Below are positions 31,697-39,681 of a stretch of 64,000 bases of DNA, one piece after another; position 1 is the first letter of the stretch, and each line of letters opens with the position of its first letter. Origin of the DNA: JANXMY01 sp965246745. GTDB lineage: Bacteria; Armatimonadota; Armatimonadia; Armatimonadales; Capsulimonadaceae. Location: NCBI GenBank assembly GCA_965246745.1, contig OZ251980.1:1798001-1862000 (forward strand), given 5' to 3'. The notes under the pieces were generated by a model. The model ran no database searches. It was not told where the DNA came from and saw only the letters and a list, made by a program, of their open reading frames with translations. Made by a program: the position numbers and the translations under genes.

Positions 31697-34084
31697 ATGT
31701 CCACCGCAGCACCGACAATCAGCTTTTCCGGCCTGGCGTCCGGCCTCGACACCACCAGCATCATCAGCCAGCTTACGACGACGGCCCAAATCCCGATTAC
31801 CAATCTCAACAAACAGATCACCGGGTACAACGCGCAGATTTCCGATTGGCAGTCGCTGAACACCAGCCTGGCATCGCTCCAGTCCGCCGTCAAGACGCTC
31901 GCCAATCAGTCTACCCTGAATGTCCCCGCCGCGTCGTCGTCCAACCCCGCCGCCGCGACCGTCACCGCCCAGGTCGGCGCGTCGTTCGGCAGCCACACCC
32001 TCGCCGTGTCCCAGCTTGCGACCGCCCAGGAAGTCGTCTCGGCCCCGCAAAGCAGCAGCACCACCGCGCTCGGCAAAACCGGCAGCTTTACGCTCAACGG
32101 CCGGGCCGTTTTGGTCGCGTCGGGCGACACGCTTTCCGATGTGGCCGCGAAAATCAATGCCGCCGGGGCCGGCGTCAGCGCCAATGTCGTCGCGGTCGGC
32201 ACCAACGATTACCGCTTGACGTTGACCAGCGCCAAAACCGGCGCGGCGAACTCCCTGTCCGCCGCCGACACCGGCACAAGCACCGTTTTGAAGTCTCTCG
32301 GCATCCTGACGGCGGGGGCGGGCGTGATCCGCCAAAGCGTCGCTTTCACGCAGGGCGGAACAGCCTACACCGGCGCGGGGTCTCTCAGCTTACTCAGCGC
32401 GACCGACGCCGTCGGCTCGCTGCTCGGCCTCGCCGCCGGAGCGGCCCAGTCCGGCACGTTCCATTTGACCAACGGCGGCACCGGCGCGGGCAATGAAGCC
32501 GACATCGCCATTGATCTCAGCACCGACTCGCTGGCATCGGTCGCCAATGCCGTCAACAAAGCCGGCATTCGCGGCGTTTCGGCGGAAGTCGTCACCGTGC
32601 CCGATGCCAACGGCAACTTGAACCGCGTGCATCAGCTTCGCATTGTCGGCGCGGCGGGCGCAACCGACCCCGGCGGCATTCTTACCACTCTCGGCATTCT
32701 GCAAAGCCCTTACGTCAGCACGGTTTCAGCCGCCCAGGATGCCAAGTTCAGCCTGGACGGCCTGGAATTGACCCGCGCGACCAACACCGTCAGCGATGTC
32801 GTTCCCGGCACGGCGATTACCCTGCTGTCGGGCACGGCGGCGACGCCGGCGACCACCACCCTGAGCGTCTCGCAGAACACCGCCGCGACGGTGCAGGCCG
32901 TGACCGGCTTTGTGTCGGCGTACAACGCCATCCAAAGCTTCATCACCCGAGAAAACAAATTCACCCCGCCGACCAACACGGCGCTCGGTGCCGCCGGGGT
33001 CAGTCCGGCGCTGTTCGGCAGCACCGCGCTGGCCCAAATCGGGCAAACGCTGTCGTCGGCCCTGACCGCCGTGTCCGGCAAAAACACGCTGTCGTCGGTC
33101 GGCATCTCTCTGAACGGCACCGGCGAGCTGGCCGTGGACACCAATGCCCTTTCCGCCGCCCTGCAAGCCGACCCGAACGCCGTGTCCAATTTGTTCGGCC
33201 TGTCGGGCACGTCCGACAGCGCCACGGTGCAGTTTCTCGGCGGCAGCGCCAAAAGCGCCGCGTCGTCCGGGACCGGCTACCCGGTTGTCGTGTCCCGCCC
33301 GGCATCCCAGGCGTCCGGCACGGCGGCAGCGGCGTCCGGCTCCGGCGCGGTGAGCGCCGCGCCGGAAACGCTGACCTTCGGCGGCGGCTTGTTTCCGGGC
33401 GCGGGCGGGACCAAGCTGACCGTTCCCGCCGGCAGCACCGTTCAGCAGACAGCCGCGCTGATCAACTCGACTTCCAGCGTGAACGCCCAGATTTACGCGT
33501 CGGTGGACGCCGGCAATCACCTGGTCATCAGCTCGCAAAGCTACGGCAGCTCCGGCAGCTTTTCGGTTTCGTCGGACGCCGCCGCATCGGCCGCAAACAC
33601 CGGCATCGGCCCGGCGCTGTCGGTCACCGCCGGACAGGACGTAGCCGGCACCATCGGGGGCGAAGCGGCGGTCGGCACCGGGCGGACACTGACCGGCAGC
33701 TTCGGCAACAAGCGCACCGAAGGGGTCAAGCTGCTGGTGACGGCGACTGCGCCGTCGTCTGCGTCCGCGCCCGCCGGGCATGTCACGCTGACCCACGGGG
33801 TCGCCGACGGCCTCGCGCTGGCGCTGTCCCAAATTCTCGACCCGGCCACCGGCGCGGTCGCCGGGGCGGAAGACGGCCTCAATTCCCAGGTCGCCGCCGC
33901 TCAGGCCCAGATCACCAAAGTTCAGACCACCGTGGACAACTACAAAGCGTATCTGACCCAGGTGTTCAGCCAGGCGGAAACCCGCATCAGCCGCCTGCAA
34001 GCCCAGGGCAGCGCGTTCACCGCCGCCTTCGGGGCCAACAATTCAAACACATCGTCGGGCGGCTCCTCCGCCAAGTCTGCGTAA
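31697..34084 (+). CDS. fliD: Flagellar filament cap protein FliD (hook-associated protein 2)
   Basis: A 795-residue flagellar capping protein. The conserved N-terminal segment is visible (ISFSGLASGLDTTSIISQLT), as is the C-terminal helical segment with heptads ending in FSQAETRISRLQAQGSAF. The middle is Ala/Thr/Gly-rich and highly variable, as usual. It is exported by the flagellar secretion apparatus and caps the growing filament, where it guides flagellin assembly. At 795 residues it is longer than the common 450-650, mainly because of the middle. FliS and a chaperone-like gene follow at short spacing. No flagellin gene is in the window. Confidence 0.92.
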   Translation: MSTAAPTISFSGLASGLDTTSIISQLTTTAQIPITNLNKQITGYNAQISDWQSLNTSLASLQSAVKTLANQSTLNVPAASSSNPAAATVTAQVGASFGSHTLAVSQLATAQEVVSAPQSSSTTALGKTGSFTLNGRAVLVASGDTLSDVAAKINAAGAGVSANVVAVGTNDYRLTLTSAKTGAANSLSAADTGTSTVLKSLGILTAGAGVIRQSVAFTQGGTAYTGAGSLSLLSATDAVGSLLGLAAGAAQSGTFHLTNGGTGAGNEADIAIDLSTDSLASVANAVNKAGIRGVSAEVVTVPDANGNLNRVHQLRIVGAAGATDPGGILTTLGILQSPYVSTVSAAQDAKFSLDGLELTRATNTVSDVVPGTAITLLSGTAATPATTTLSVSQNTAATVQAVTGFVSAYNAIQSFITRENKFTPPTNTALGAAGVSPALFGSTALAQIGQTLSSALTAVSGKNTLSSVGISLNGTGELAVDTNALSAALQADPNAVSNLFGLSGTSDSATVQFLGGSAKSAASSGTGYPVVVSRPASQASGTAAAASGSGAVSAAPETLTFGGGLFPGAGGTKLTVPAGSTVQQTAALINSTSSVNAQIYASVDAGNHLVISSQSYGSSGSFSVSSDAAASAANTGIGPALSVTAGQDVAGTIGGEAAVGTGRTLTGSFGNKRTEGVKLLVTATAPSSASAPAGHVTLTHGVADGLALALSQILDPATGAVAGAEDGLNSQVAAAQAQITKVQTTVDNYKAYLTQVFSQAETRISRLQAQGSAFTAAFGANNSNTSSGGSSAKSA

Positions 34085-34144
34085 TTCAATTTTCCCGTAA
34101 TCTAATTTTCGCGTAATCCAATTTTCGCGTAATCCAATTCCCGC
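34081..34144. repeat. Four tandem copies of a 16-bp unit between fliD and fliS
   Basis: GTAATCCAATTTTCGC-type units start at 34081, 34097, 34113 and 34129 with small changes. The array begins at the fliD stop codon (TAA is within the first unit) and fills most of the fliD-fliS gap. Confidence 0.85.
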
Positions 34145-34174
34145 CGCTTTACTCTCCGCCGATTAAAGGAAACC

Positions 34175-34588
34175 ATGAGCCTTCCGAACCCTTACGCCCA
34201 ATACCGTCAAAATTCCGTGGAGACCGCGTCTTCCACCCGCCTGGTCGTGATGCTGTACGACGGCGCGATCCGTTTTTTGTCCCAGGGCCTCGCCGCCATG
34301 CAGGCCGGGCAGCGGGCCGAGCAGTCGGTTCTGCTGGGCAAAGCGCAGGCGATCCTCGCGCACCTGTGCGAAACGCTGGACGCCGAAACGGGCCGGGCGT
34401 TCGCCGGGTCGCTTCAGGAAATATATCTCAGCCTGCTGCGCTCGCTGATGCAGGCCAACATTGAAGACGCCCCGGAGCCGGTGGAAAACGCCCTGCGGGT
34501 GCTGCGCGAGCTGCGCGAAACGTGGGCCGAAGTGGACCGCCGGTGCAGCGCCGAGCGGGCGCAGAGCCGCGAGCTGATCGCCGCGTAG
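34175..34588 (+). CDS. fliS: Flagellin export chaperone FliS
   Basis: A 137-residue helical protein that binds flagellin in the cytosol and keeps it unfolded for export. It shows the FliS pattern: PYAQYRQNSVETASSTRLVV at the N-terminus, MLYDGAIRFLSQGLAAM, and a third helix pattern around YLSLLRSLMQANIE. Length matches the family. AAAGGAAACC lies just before the ATG. It is flanked by fliD and a FliT/FlgN-like gene, consistent with a filament-assembly operon. Confidence 0.93.
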   Translation: MSLPNPYAQYRQNSVETASSTRLVVMLYDGAIRFLSQGLAAMQAGQRAEQSVLLGKAQAILAHLCETLDAETGRAFAGSLQEIYLSLLRSLMQANIEDAPEPVENALRVLRELRETWAEVDRRCSAERAQSRELIAA

Positions 34589-34612
34589 AAACATACAAGA
34601 ACGGAGACCCCG

Positions 34613-35005
34613 ATGTCACTGACCGCCCGCAGCGCCGACCGCGCCAAATTCCAGCGCCTGCTGGAGCTGGCGCTTCAGCAGGTCGCAGCGCTGGAAGCCG
34701 ACGACATGCTGCTGTTCGATGAAATTCTCGACTCCAAGCGTGTTCTGATTGAAAGCCTGACCGATTCGCGCCGGCCCGCCGCCGAGGACGCCGCGCTGGA
34801 GTCGCTGGTGTCCCGGATTGAAGACGCCGACAAAGCCGCCCAAAAGCTGCTGTATGCCAAAGCCGGCTTGATCATGCGCGAAATGAACCGCGTGAACCAG
34901 CAGGAAAAAGCACGCGGCGCGTACCGCCGGGAGGCCCCGCCCGCCGCCCGCCGCCCGCTCGGCTTTCTGCCCGACACCCCGACTTTTGTGGACGCCCGCT
35001 CCTGA
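34613..35005 (+). CDS. Putative FliT/FlgN-like flagellar chaperone
   Basis: A 130-residue, mainly helical protein starting MSLTARSADRAKFQRLLEL, with a coiled-coil-like middle (ALEADDMLLFDEILDSKRV) and a flexible tail ending FVDARS. Position right after fliS suggests a FliT- or FlgN-type export chaperone for FliD or hook-associated proteins. The assignment rests on size, helical pattern and neighbours, not on a clear motif. GGAGA lies seven bases before the ATG. Confidence 0.6.
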   Translation: MSLTARSADRAKFQRLLELALQQVAALEADDMLLFDEILDSKRVLIESLTDSRRPAAEDAALESLVSRIEDADKAAQKLLYAKAGLIMREMNRVNQQEKARGAYRREAPPAARRPLGFLPDTPTFVDARS

Positions 35006-35025
35006 CACTTTTTTCACCCGCGCAG

Positions 35026-35052
35026 TGAACTTTTCCCGCTGCTTCTTTGTAA
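35026..35052 (+). promoter_or_regulatory. Possible ECF-type autoregulated promoter
   Basis: TGAACTT at 35026-35032, with TTGTAA 14 bases further on, resembles the GAACTT-type -35 box of extracytoplasmic-function promoters. It lies right before the sigma-factor start at 35062. The -10 match is weak. Confidence 0.3.
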
Positions 35053-35061
35053 GAAGAAGGG

Positions 35062-35682
35062 ATGGCACACACTGTGAGCACTGAAACGCAGCGCCGCGAA
35101 TTCGCCGCGCTGGCCCGCACCCACGAAGCGGCGCTGGTTCGGGCCGCCGTCCGCCTCTGCCGGGGCCGCCGCGACCTGGCCCAAGACCTCGCCCAAGACA
35201 CGCTGGTCCGCGCGTACCAAGCGTATCTGGACGGCCGCTTTCAGCCGGGCGCGAACCCGTGGCCCTGGCTGCTGCGAATCCTCACCAATCTGTTCATCAA
35301 CGACCTTCAGCACAAAAAGCGCTGGGACGCCGGCATAGACCTCGACACGCTGACGCTGTCGGGCGCTGCCGGGCCGCCGCAGACCCACGCCGCCCCCGCC
35401 GATATGCCCGGCACGGCGCTGTTAGACGGCATATTGGACGAAGAACTCGAAAAAGCGCTTGCGATGCTCTCCGGCCCGCTCCGCGTTTGCGTGATTTTGT
35501 GCGACATCGAGGGCCTCAGCTATGAGGAGACCGCCGCCGCGCTCTCCATCCCCGTCGGCACCGTCCGCTCCCGCCTCGCCCGCGCCCGAATGAAGCTGCA
35601 CGACTCATTGCAGGATTTTGCACACCGACGCGGCTACCTTCGCGAAACCGCCTCAAAGGAGAAACGCCCCCATGTTTCATAA
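35062..35682 (+). CDS. ECF-family RNA polymerase sigma factor
   Basis: A 206-residue sigma factor with region 2 (ARTHEAALVRAAVRLCRGRR, then DLAQDTLVRAYQ and NPWPWLLRILTNLFINDLQ) and region 4 (MLSGPLRVCVILCDIEGLSY, then PVGTVRSRLARARMKLH). It directs RNA polymerase to a set of stress or envelope genes; the target set is unknown. AGAAGGG lies directly before the ATG. It overlaps the anti-sigma gene by 11 bases, the normal arrangement for control by a zinc-finger anti-sigma factor. Confidence 0.92.
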   Translation: MAHTVSTETQRREFAALARTHEAALVRAAVRLCRGRRDLAQDLAQDTLVRAYQAYLDGRFQPGANPWPWLLRILTNLFINDLQHKKRWDAGIDLDTLTLSGAAGPPQTHAAPADMPGTALLDGILDEELEKALAMLSGPLRVCVILCDIEGLSYEETAAALSIPVGTVRSRLARARMKLHDSLQDFAHRRGYLRETASKEKRPHVS

Positions 35683-35962
35683 ACCCGATCCAACTGATGT
35701 CAAGCCCTGCCGGCACATGCAGACCCTGGTGTCCGCCTGGACCGACGGCCGGCTTTCGGGCCTTGCCCGCTGGTACACCGAAGCGCACATGAAAAGCTGC
35801 CCGCAGTGCCGCTCTTCCGTGCCGTTTCTCCACGACCTGCGCTCGCGCCTCGGCGCTCTGGGCCAATCGCCCGGCGGTGAAGCGACCGGCGGCGAAGCGC
35901 TCACGGAAACGCAGCGGCAGGCCCTGGAAGCCGCCTGGGAGCAGGCCGAGCGGGGGAAATAG
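35672..35962 (+). CDS. Zinc-finger anti-sigma factor
   Basis: A 96-residue protein with the ZAS/zf-HC2 pattern: CRHMQTLVSAWTDGRLSG, then AHMKSCPQC with the H-x3-C-x2-C zinc site. It would bind and inhibit the ECF sigma factor encoded just upstream. There is no obvious membrane helix, so it is probably soluble and redox- or metal-responsive, which is inference. AAAGGAG lies 10 bases before the ATG at 35672; the frame extends further upstream inside the sigma gene and is rejected. Confidence 0.85.
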   Translation: MFHKPDPTDVKPCRHMQTLVSAWTDGRLSGLARWYTEAHMKSCPQCRSSVPFLHDLRSRLGALGQSPGGEATGGEALTETQRQALEAAWEQAERGK

Positions 35963-35984
35963 CCCAAAAACTACCTCCTTCAGC

Positions 35985-36024
35985 CCCGTTATTAAAAGAT
36001 AACGGCTTATCTTTTAATAACGGG
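35985..36024. repeat. Perfect 18-bp hairpin with a CGGC loop
   Basis: CCCGTTATTAAAAGATAA pairs exactly with its reverse complement across a four-base loop. It lies 22 bases after the anti-sigma gene. There is no T-run after it, so classical termination is not certain, but it could end the sigma/anti-sigma transcript or protect its 3' end. Confidence 0.7.
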
Positions 36025-36050
36025 TATCCTTAATAAAGTTTGCTTTAATA

Positions 36051-36273
36051 ACTGATGTTTCGCAATGGCCTAAAATCACGAGGGCGTAAACGCCCTCGCT
36101 GGGGGGCGCAGACGCCAAGCCGCCACCTGCGTGGCGGGAGAGTCCATTCGTGCCGTCCTATTCTTGTCCTAATCTTATCCTATTCCTGTCCCTTACCCTC
36201 GGGACCTTAGCGCTTCGCTCTCCAACGACGGCGTTCACGCCTTCGTGACTTTAGGCCATTGCGAAACATCAGT
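36051..36273. repeat. MITE-like element with roughly 50-bp terminal inverted repeats
   Basis: The left arm starts ACTGATGTTTCGCAATGGCC and is repeated in inverted form at 36222-36273 with about six mismatches. The 120-base interior carries no open frame. Length, long terminal inverted repeats and lack of coding capacity are typical of non-autonomous DNA elements. Confidence 0.75.
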
Positions 36274-36844
36274 GAATAAGGATTTTCGTAAGTAACCGTG
36301 TCCATAAATGGACAGGCTTTGCCCGTCACGAAAGGCTATGCCTCTCATGCGTTCCTTCGCTCGTGCCGACTTTAGGCTTGCTTACATTCAAGCCCGTGTC
36401 CAGATCGCCCGAAAGCGATTAGACCATCTGTAGGCCCAAAGGATTAAATCCGAAGGCCAAAGCAGATACGTTCAAAACTTTTACTTGGCAAAACGGTATT
36501 GAGTTGCCAAAACCTGATAGTTTTGCTTGTGAAAATGGTTGTTTTGTAACCGTTCCTGCTCCTCTGAGCGTGTGCCTTATACGCAGTAATCGCGTCGCGA
36601 TACAACCAACCTTATTGTACCCAAAAGGGTCATTTATTGACCGAAAGACAGGAAAACGCCTTCGGCAGACAGGAAATCCATTCCTCCCGCCGATAAATCA
36701 GCGAGTTTCCTGGATTTATCTGATGAAACGCAGCACCGGCCGCTTTGTCCGCTGCTCCACATCCCCGTAGCATTTCTCGGCGTTTGTTCCCGCCCCGCTT
36801 GTTAGCTTCGAGACGGAGTAGAAATAATGCTGGGCGAATAAAGT

Positions 36845-36939
36845 CGCGGCAACAAAAGCACGAAACCTGCCGGCGCAGGTTAAGAATAAAAGTGCTACTC
36901 CTAACCTGCGAAGGCAGGTTTCGCGTACTTGTTGCGGCG
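36845..36939. repeat. 95-bp inverted repeat with AAACCTGCC-GCAGGTTA arms
   Basis: CGCGGCAACAAAAGCACGAA and the following AACCTGCC...GCAGGTTA are mirrored by CTAACCTGCGAAGGCAGGTT with a few mismatches. Each arm contains its own small palindrome. There is no coding capacity. Confidence 0.7.
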
Positions 36940-36990
36940 GTTTTAACCGCCCATTTCAGGTTTCCGCACAGTTTCTCGGTCCCGCGAGCT

Positions 36991-37611
36991 TCAGTGCATG
37001 GTCGGGGAAGATTTCGGGGCGCTGAGATCGCGGGTGCCGGGAGTGCGGGTCAGGGTCGCGAGCAGCGCATGGCCGTCGTCGCGGTGCTGGGGCGCAAGCA
37101 GAAACAAGACGCCTTCGGTCAGGCCGAGGGCGGCCGGCGGGGGGCATGCGCCGCAGTCGAGCCGCAGCTTCAAAAAGCGCGGCAGAGCGCCGGGCTGCCA
37201 TTCTCCGTGCGAAAACGGCGCTTCGCCCGGCTTTTGGTCCAGCACAAACATTTCGCGCCGCGCCCGCAGGCTCCCCCCGGCGTACAGCGCGTACAGCGAC
37301 GCCGCCCGGACAGTCTGCGTCCCGGCCAAAAGCCCGGCGATAAACCCCTGCATCTCCGCCAGCAGCGCCCGCGTGTCCGGCGGCGACACCAAGCGGTGCG
37401 AGACCCCGCCGCCGAGCGCCCCGGCAAACTCTTCCGGCATTTCGGCGAGCTGGTAGTACCCGCCCGACGGCGACAGCACCGCGCGGGCGACTTCGTTTTT
37501 GTACTCGGTCCCCGCCCCCACCTGCTTTTTGATATACGCAATCGCCAGCCCGTGCTTTTCCGCCTGCGCCGCCCGCACCGCCTCGAATTCCGTTGTGTCT
37601 TGCATGAACAT
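36991..37611 (-). CDS. Hypothetical protein downstream of the ABC permease
   Basis: A 206-residue soluble protein starting MFMQDTTEFEAVRAAQAEKH (an inner ATG is six bases in). Visible features are a helical start, GGGVSHRLVSPPDTRALLAE, LDCGACPPPAALGLTEGVLF and a basic tail. No family is recognised. It starts 17 bases after the permease stop on the same strand, so it is probably co-transcribed and may be connected with sugar uptake; that is inference from position only. Confidence 0.6.
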   Translation of the reverse strand: MFMQDTTEFEAVRAAQAEKHGLAIAYIKKQVGAGTEYKNEVARAVLSPSGGYYQLAEMPEEFAGALGGGVSHRLVSPPDTRALLAEMQGFIAGLLAGTQTVRAASLYALYAGGSLRARREMFVLDQKPGEAPFSHGEWQPGALPRFLKLRLDCGACPPPAALGLTEGVLFLLAPQHRDDGHALLATLTRTPGTRDLSAPKSSPTMH

Positions 37612-37628
37612 AGTTGATTACAGCCCTG

Positions 37629-39446
37629 CTACTTGAAGCTCGGCAGAATGATACCCTTCATGATGACATTTTGAGTCAGCACGAACACCAAAAGTGTCGG
37701 CAGGGCGGCCAGGGTCAGCGCGGCCATCATCACATACATCGGAGCGCCGCTTGATTGCAGCTCGTACAGCCAGACCATCAAAGTCCACATTTTGTGGTCC
37801 TGACAGATCGTCATCGCATACAAAAAGCCGCCGTAGGCCGCCGAAAACGCGCCGAGTCCAATCACGGCGAAAATCGGGCGGCTCAGGGGCAGAGTGATGG
37901 TCCAAAACATACGCAGCTCGCCCGCGCCGTCGAGCGTTCCCGCTTCATACAGCTCGCGCGGCAGGCTGTCAAAGAAGCCTTTCAGGAGAAAGATCGAGTA
38001 GCCCGACGCCGCGCCGGGCAGGATCAGGGCGGCATAGGTATTGAGCAGCCCGAGCTGCTTCAGTAAAAGAAAGTTCTGAATCAGCGAGATTTCGCCGGGG
38101 AACGACATCGTCGCGAGAAGAAACAGCAGCACGGCATTGCCGTAGGACAAATTATACCGCGACAAGGCATACGCGCACAGCGGGTTGACAATCAGCGTGG
38201 TCAAAATCGCCAGAACGCAGTAGATGACCGTCACCGAAACCGCGCTGCCGTGGAGAAAAATAAATTGCAGCACCAGGCGGTAGTTGCGGGTTAGGTAATC
38301 CCGGCGCAGCTCGGGCGTGTGGCCCTGCACAAACGCCCAGTCGGAAGCCGGCACGGGCAGCCGGGCCGACGCCTGCGCCGGGTCCGCCCCCCGCCAGCGG
38401 GTTTCCGGCGTGTCGGCGGACAGCGCCCGGAGCGGCACGACCCGCAGAAACGCGATCCAGTCCAAAAGCGGCGGGCCGGACGCGGGGATTGTTTCCGGGT
38501 CGGGCAGCGGGACAGCCCCAAACGACGGCCAGCGCGTGCCGTTTTTTTGGTTGAAATCGGCGACGCGGTTTTTGTACTGCGTCGCCAGAAACGCTTGAAA
38601 CGCGGGCCGGGCCGACGGGTCTACGCGGATGTCCCGAAACGGCAGCCGGGTCCGAACAAACGCTTCCCAGTCGCCGCGCTGCCTGGCGTTTCCGGCCGGC
38701 GTCGGCGAAAGCGTGATCTCGCCGTAGGAGCGAAGCCGCGTGCCCCACGCCGCGTTCAGCATTGTGAGGTCCGGCTCGGCGGTTTCTTTCAGCCAGCGCT
38801 GAAACAGCGGGTCCGCGCCGACCACCACAAAATAATTCGGCGGCAGGGTCGCCTCGAACGCTTTCCAGTCGGCGGTTTTGGCATCCGCGCGGGAAGTCCA
38901 GGAATGCGACGCCGGCTGCTCAAACGGCGGAAAGACGGTCAAGAATTCCTGGTCTTCTTGATTGTATGCGCGGTCGAGCGCACGGATATTGCCGCCGAAC
39001 CGCCCGCGCAGAAACGCATGGTAGCGGTCCAGCAGGGGCGACGGGCTGTAGGCCGCTGCCGCGCCGCTGAAGCCGGCCAGCTTGGAATGCGCCGGCAGGG
39101 CGGCGGCGAACGCATCCCACCGGCGCACCGTTTCAGCGTCGGTGTGCTCGGGCGGCTTGACATCCTGAAGCGCGGCATAGCGTGTGCCGTAAGCGGCGTT
39201 GATCGCGTCCACATCGCCCCGGTACTTGTCTTCGGCATACTTGCCGAGCAGCGCCGTGTCCGAAGATAAATAACGCGGCACAATCTGCGGCGACGCTTTC
39301 TCGTACTGCGACTCGGCGGACGCGCCGAGCATGACCAGAAACGGATAGACCATCGCCGCCGCGCCCAGGCTTAAAATCAGGTACAGCGCAGCGACCAGCC
39401 CACGCATTTTGAGGGTTTTTCGGCCCACCGCCGGGATCAAAGCCAT
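37629..39446 (-). CDS. MalG-like sugar ABC transporter permease with a large repeated periplasmic insert
   Basis: A 605-residue inner-membrane permease. One helix lies at about 15-42, then a roughly 330-residue extracytoplasmic insert, then five helices with the EAA-loop motif ELYEAGTLDGAGELRMF near residue 498 that contacts the ATPase. Normal MalG-type permeases have about 280 residues and only a short loop here. The insert (about 62-345) contains four related units with the pattern F/Y-x2-F/W-L, then LN-x-A-W/Y-GT, then V-x2-P and a W-x2-F near the end. The units recall the segment after the catalytic Glu of GH42 enzymes. No partner permease, ATPase or binding protein is adjacent. Confidence 0.85.
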   Translation of the reverse strand: MALIPAVGRKTLKMRGLVAALYLILSLGAAAMVYPFLVMLGASAESQYEKASPQIVPRYLSSDTALLGKYAEDKYRGDVDAINAAYGTRYAALQDVKPPEHTDAETVRRWDAFAAALPAHSKLAGFSGAAAAYSPSPLLDRYHAFLRGRFGGNIRALDRAYNQEDQEFLTVFPPFEQPASHSWTSRADAKTADWKAFEATLPPNYFVVVGADPLFQRWLKETAEPDLTMLNAAWGTRLRSYGEITLSPTPAGNARQRGDWEAFVRTRLPFRDIRVDPSARPAFQAFLATQYKNRVADFNQKNGTRWPSFGAVPLPDPETIPASGPPLLDWIAFLRVVPLRALSADTPETRWRGADPAQASARLPVPASDWAFVQGHTPELRRDYLTRNYRLVLQFIFLHGSAVSVTVIYCVLAILTTLIVNPLCAYALSRYNLSYGNAVLLFLLATMSFPGEISLIQNFLLLKQLGLLNTYAALILPGAASGYSIFLLKGFFDSLPRELYEAGTLDGAGELRMFWTITLPLSRPIFAVIGLGAFSAAYGGFLYAMTICQDHKMWTLMVWLYELQSSGAPMYVMMAALTLAALPTLLVFVLTQNVIMKGIILPSFK

Positions 39447-39452
39447 ACGGGT

Positions 39453-39481
39453 ATTATATCGGGAAGCCGCCGCGATTGCAA
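39453..39481 (-). promoter_or_regulatory. Sigma-70-type promoter predicting a leaderless permease mRNA
   Basis: On the minus strand TTGCAA (39481-39476) and TATAAT (39458-39453) are 17 bases apart. The -10 box ends six bases before the ATG at 39446, so transcription should start at the A of the start codon. No Shine-Dalgarno is seen. Confidence 0.7.
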
Positions 39482-39540
39482 GGGCCGCCGCAGTCTTCTG
39501 AAAGCGCATTTTCTAAAACCCGCATTTCGCTCAGGCGGCT

Positions 39541-39556
39541 TGGCATGCTTTGTGCT
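39541..39556 (+). promoter_or_regulatory. Possible sigma-54 promoter for the pilM operon
   Basis: TTGGCATG followed by GTGCTT gives the GG and GC pairs (39542-39543 and 39554-39555) exactly ten bases apart, as in -24/-12 promoters. It lies about 125 bases before the pilM start. Pilus genes are sigma-54 dependent in several bacteria. Confidence 0.4.
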
Positions 39557-39681
39557 TCTATGCGTCCTTTGCCCGCCGAAAATCCCCCTCTAGTTTTTCC
39601 CGCGCCCGCCCATAATCAAAGCAACCGGAGTTTCGCTCCCGGAGTTTTGACGGCACATCGCGCGGAAGGAACAGACCCCCC

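Larger units (their letters stand above)
35963..36990. other. About 1 kb without a gene, dense in inverted repeats
   Basis: No protein frame here reads like a real gene; the longest, 36504-36770, lacks a ribosome-binding site and family pattern. The stretch is less GC-rich than its surroundings. It holds a perfect 18-bp hairpin at 35985-36024, a 223-bp MITE-like element at 36051-36273, small palindromes such as GTCCATAAATGGAC near 36300, and a 95-bp inverted repeat at 36845-36939. It looks like an accumulation site for mobile palindromes. Confidence 0.6.

Noticed and set aside
32726..34000. Long minus-strand frame opposite fliD
   Set aside because: It is an Arg/Gly/Gln-rich shadow frame in GC-rich coding DNA with no ribosome-binding site or family pattern; fliD on the other strand is clear.
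36051..36273. Insertion sequence with transposase
   Set aside because: Terminal inverted repeats are present but the 120-base interior has no transposase frame, so it is listed as a MITE-like element.
36504..36770. 88-codon frame in the repeat-rich gap
   Set aside because: No ribosome-binding site, no family pattern, and it overlaps short palindromes; codon use does not resemble the neighbouring genes.
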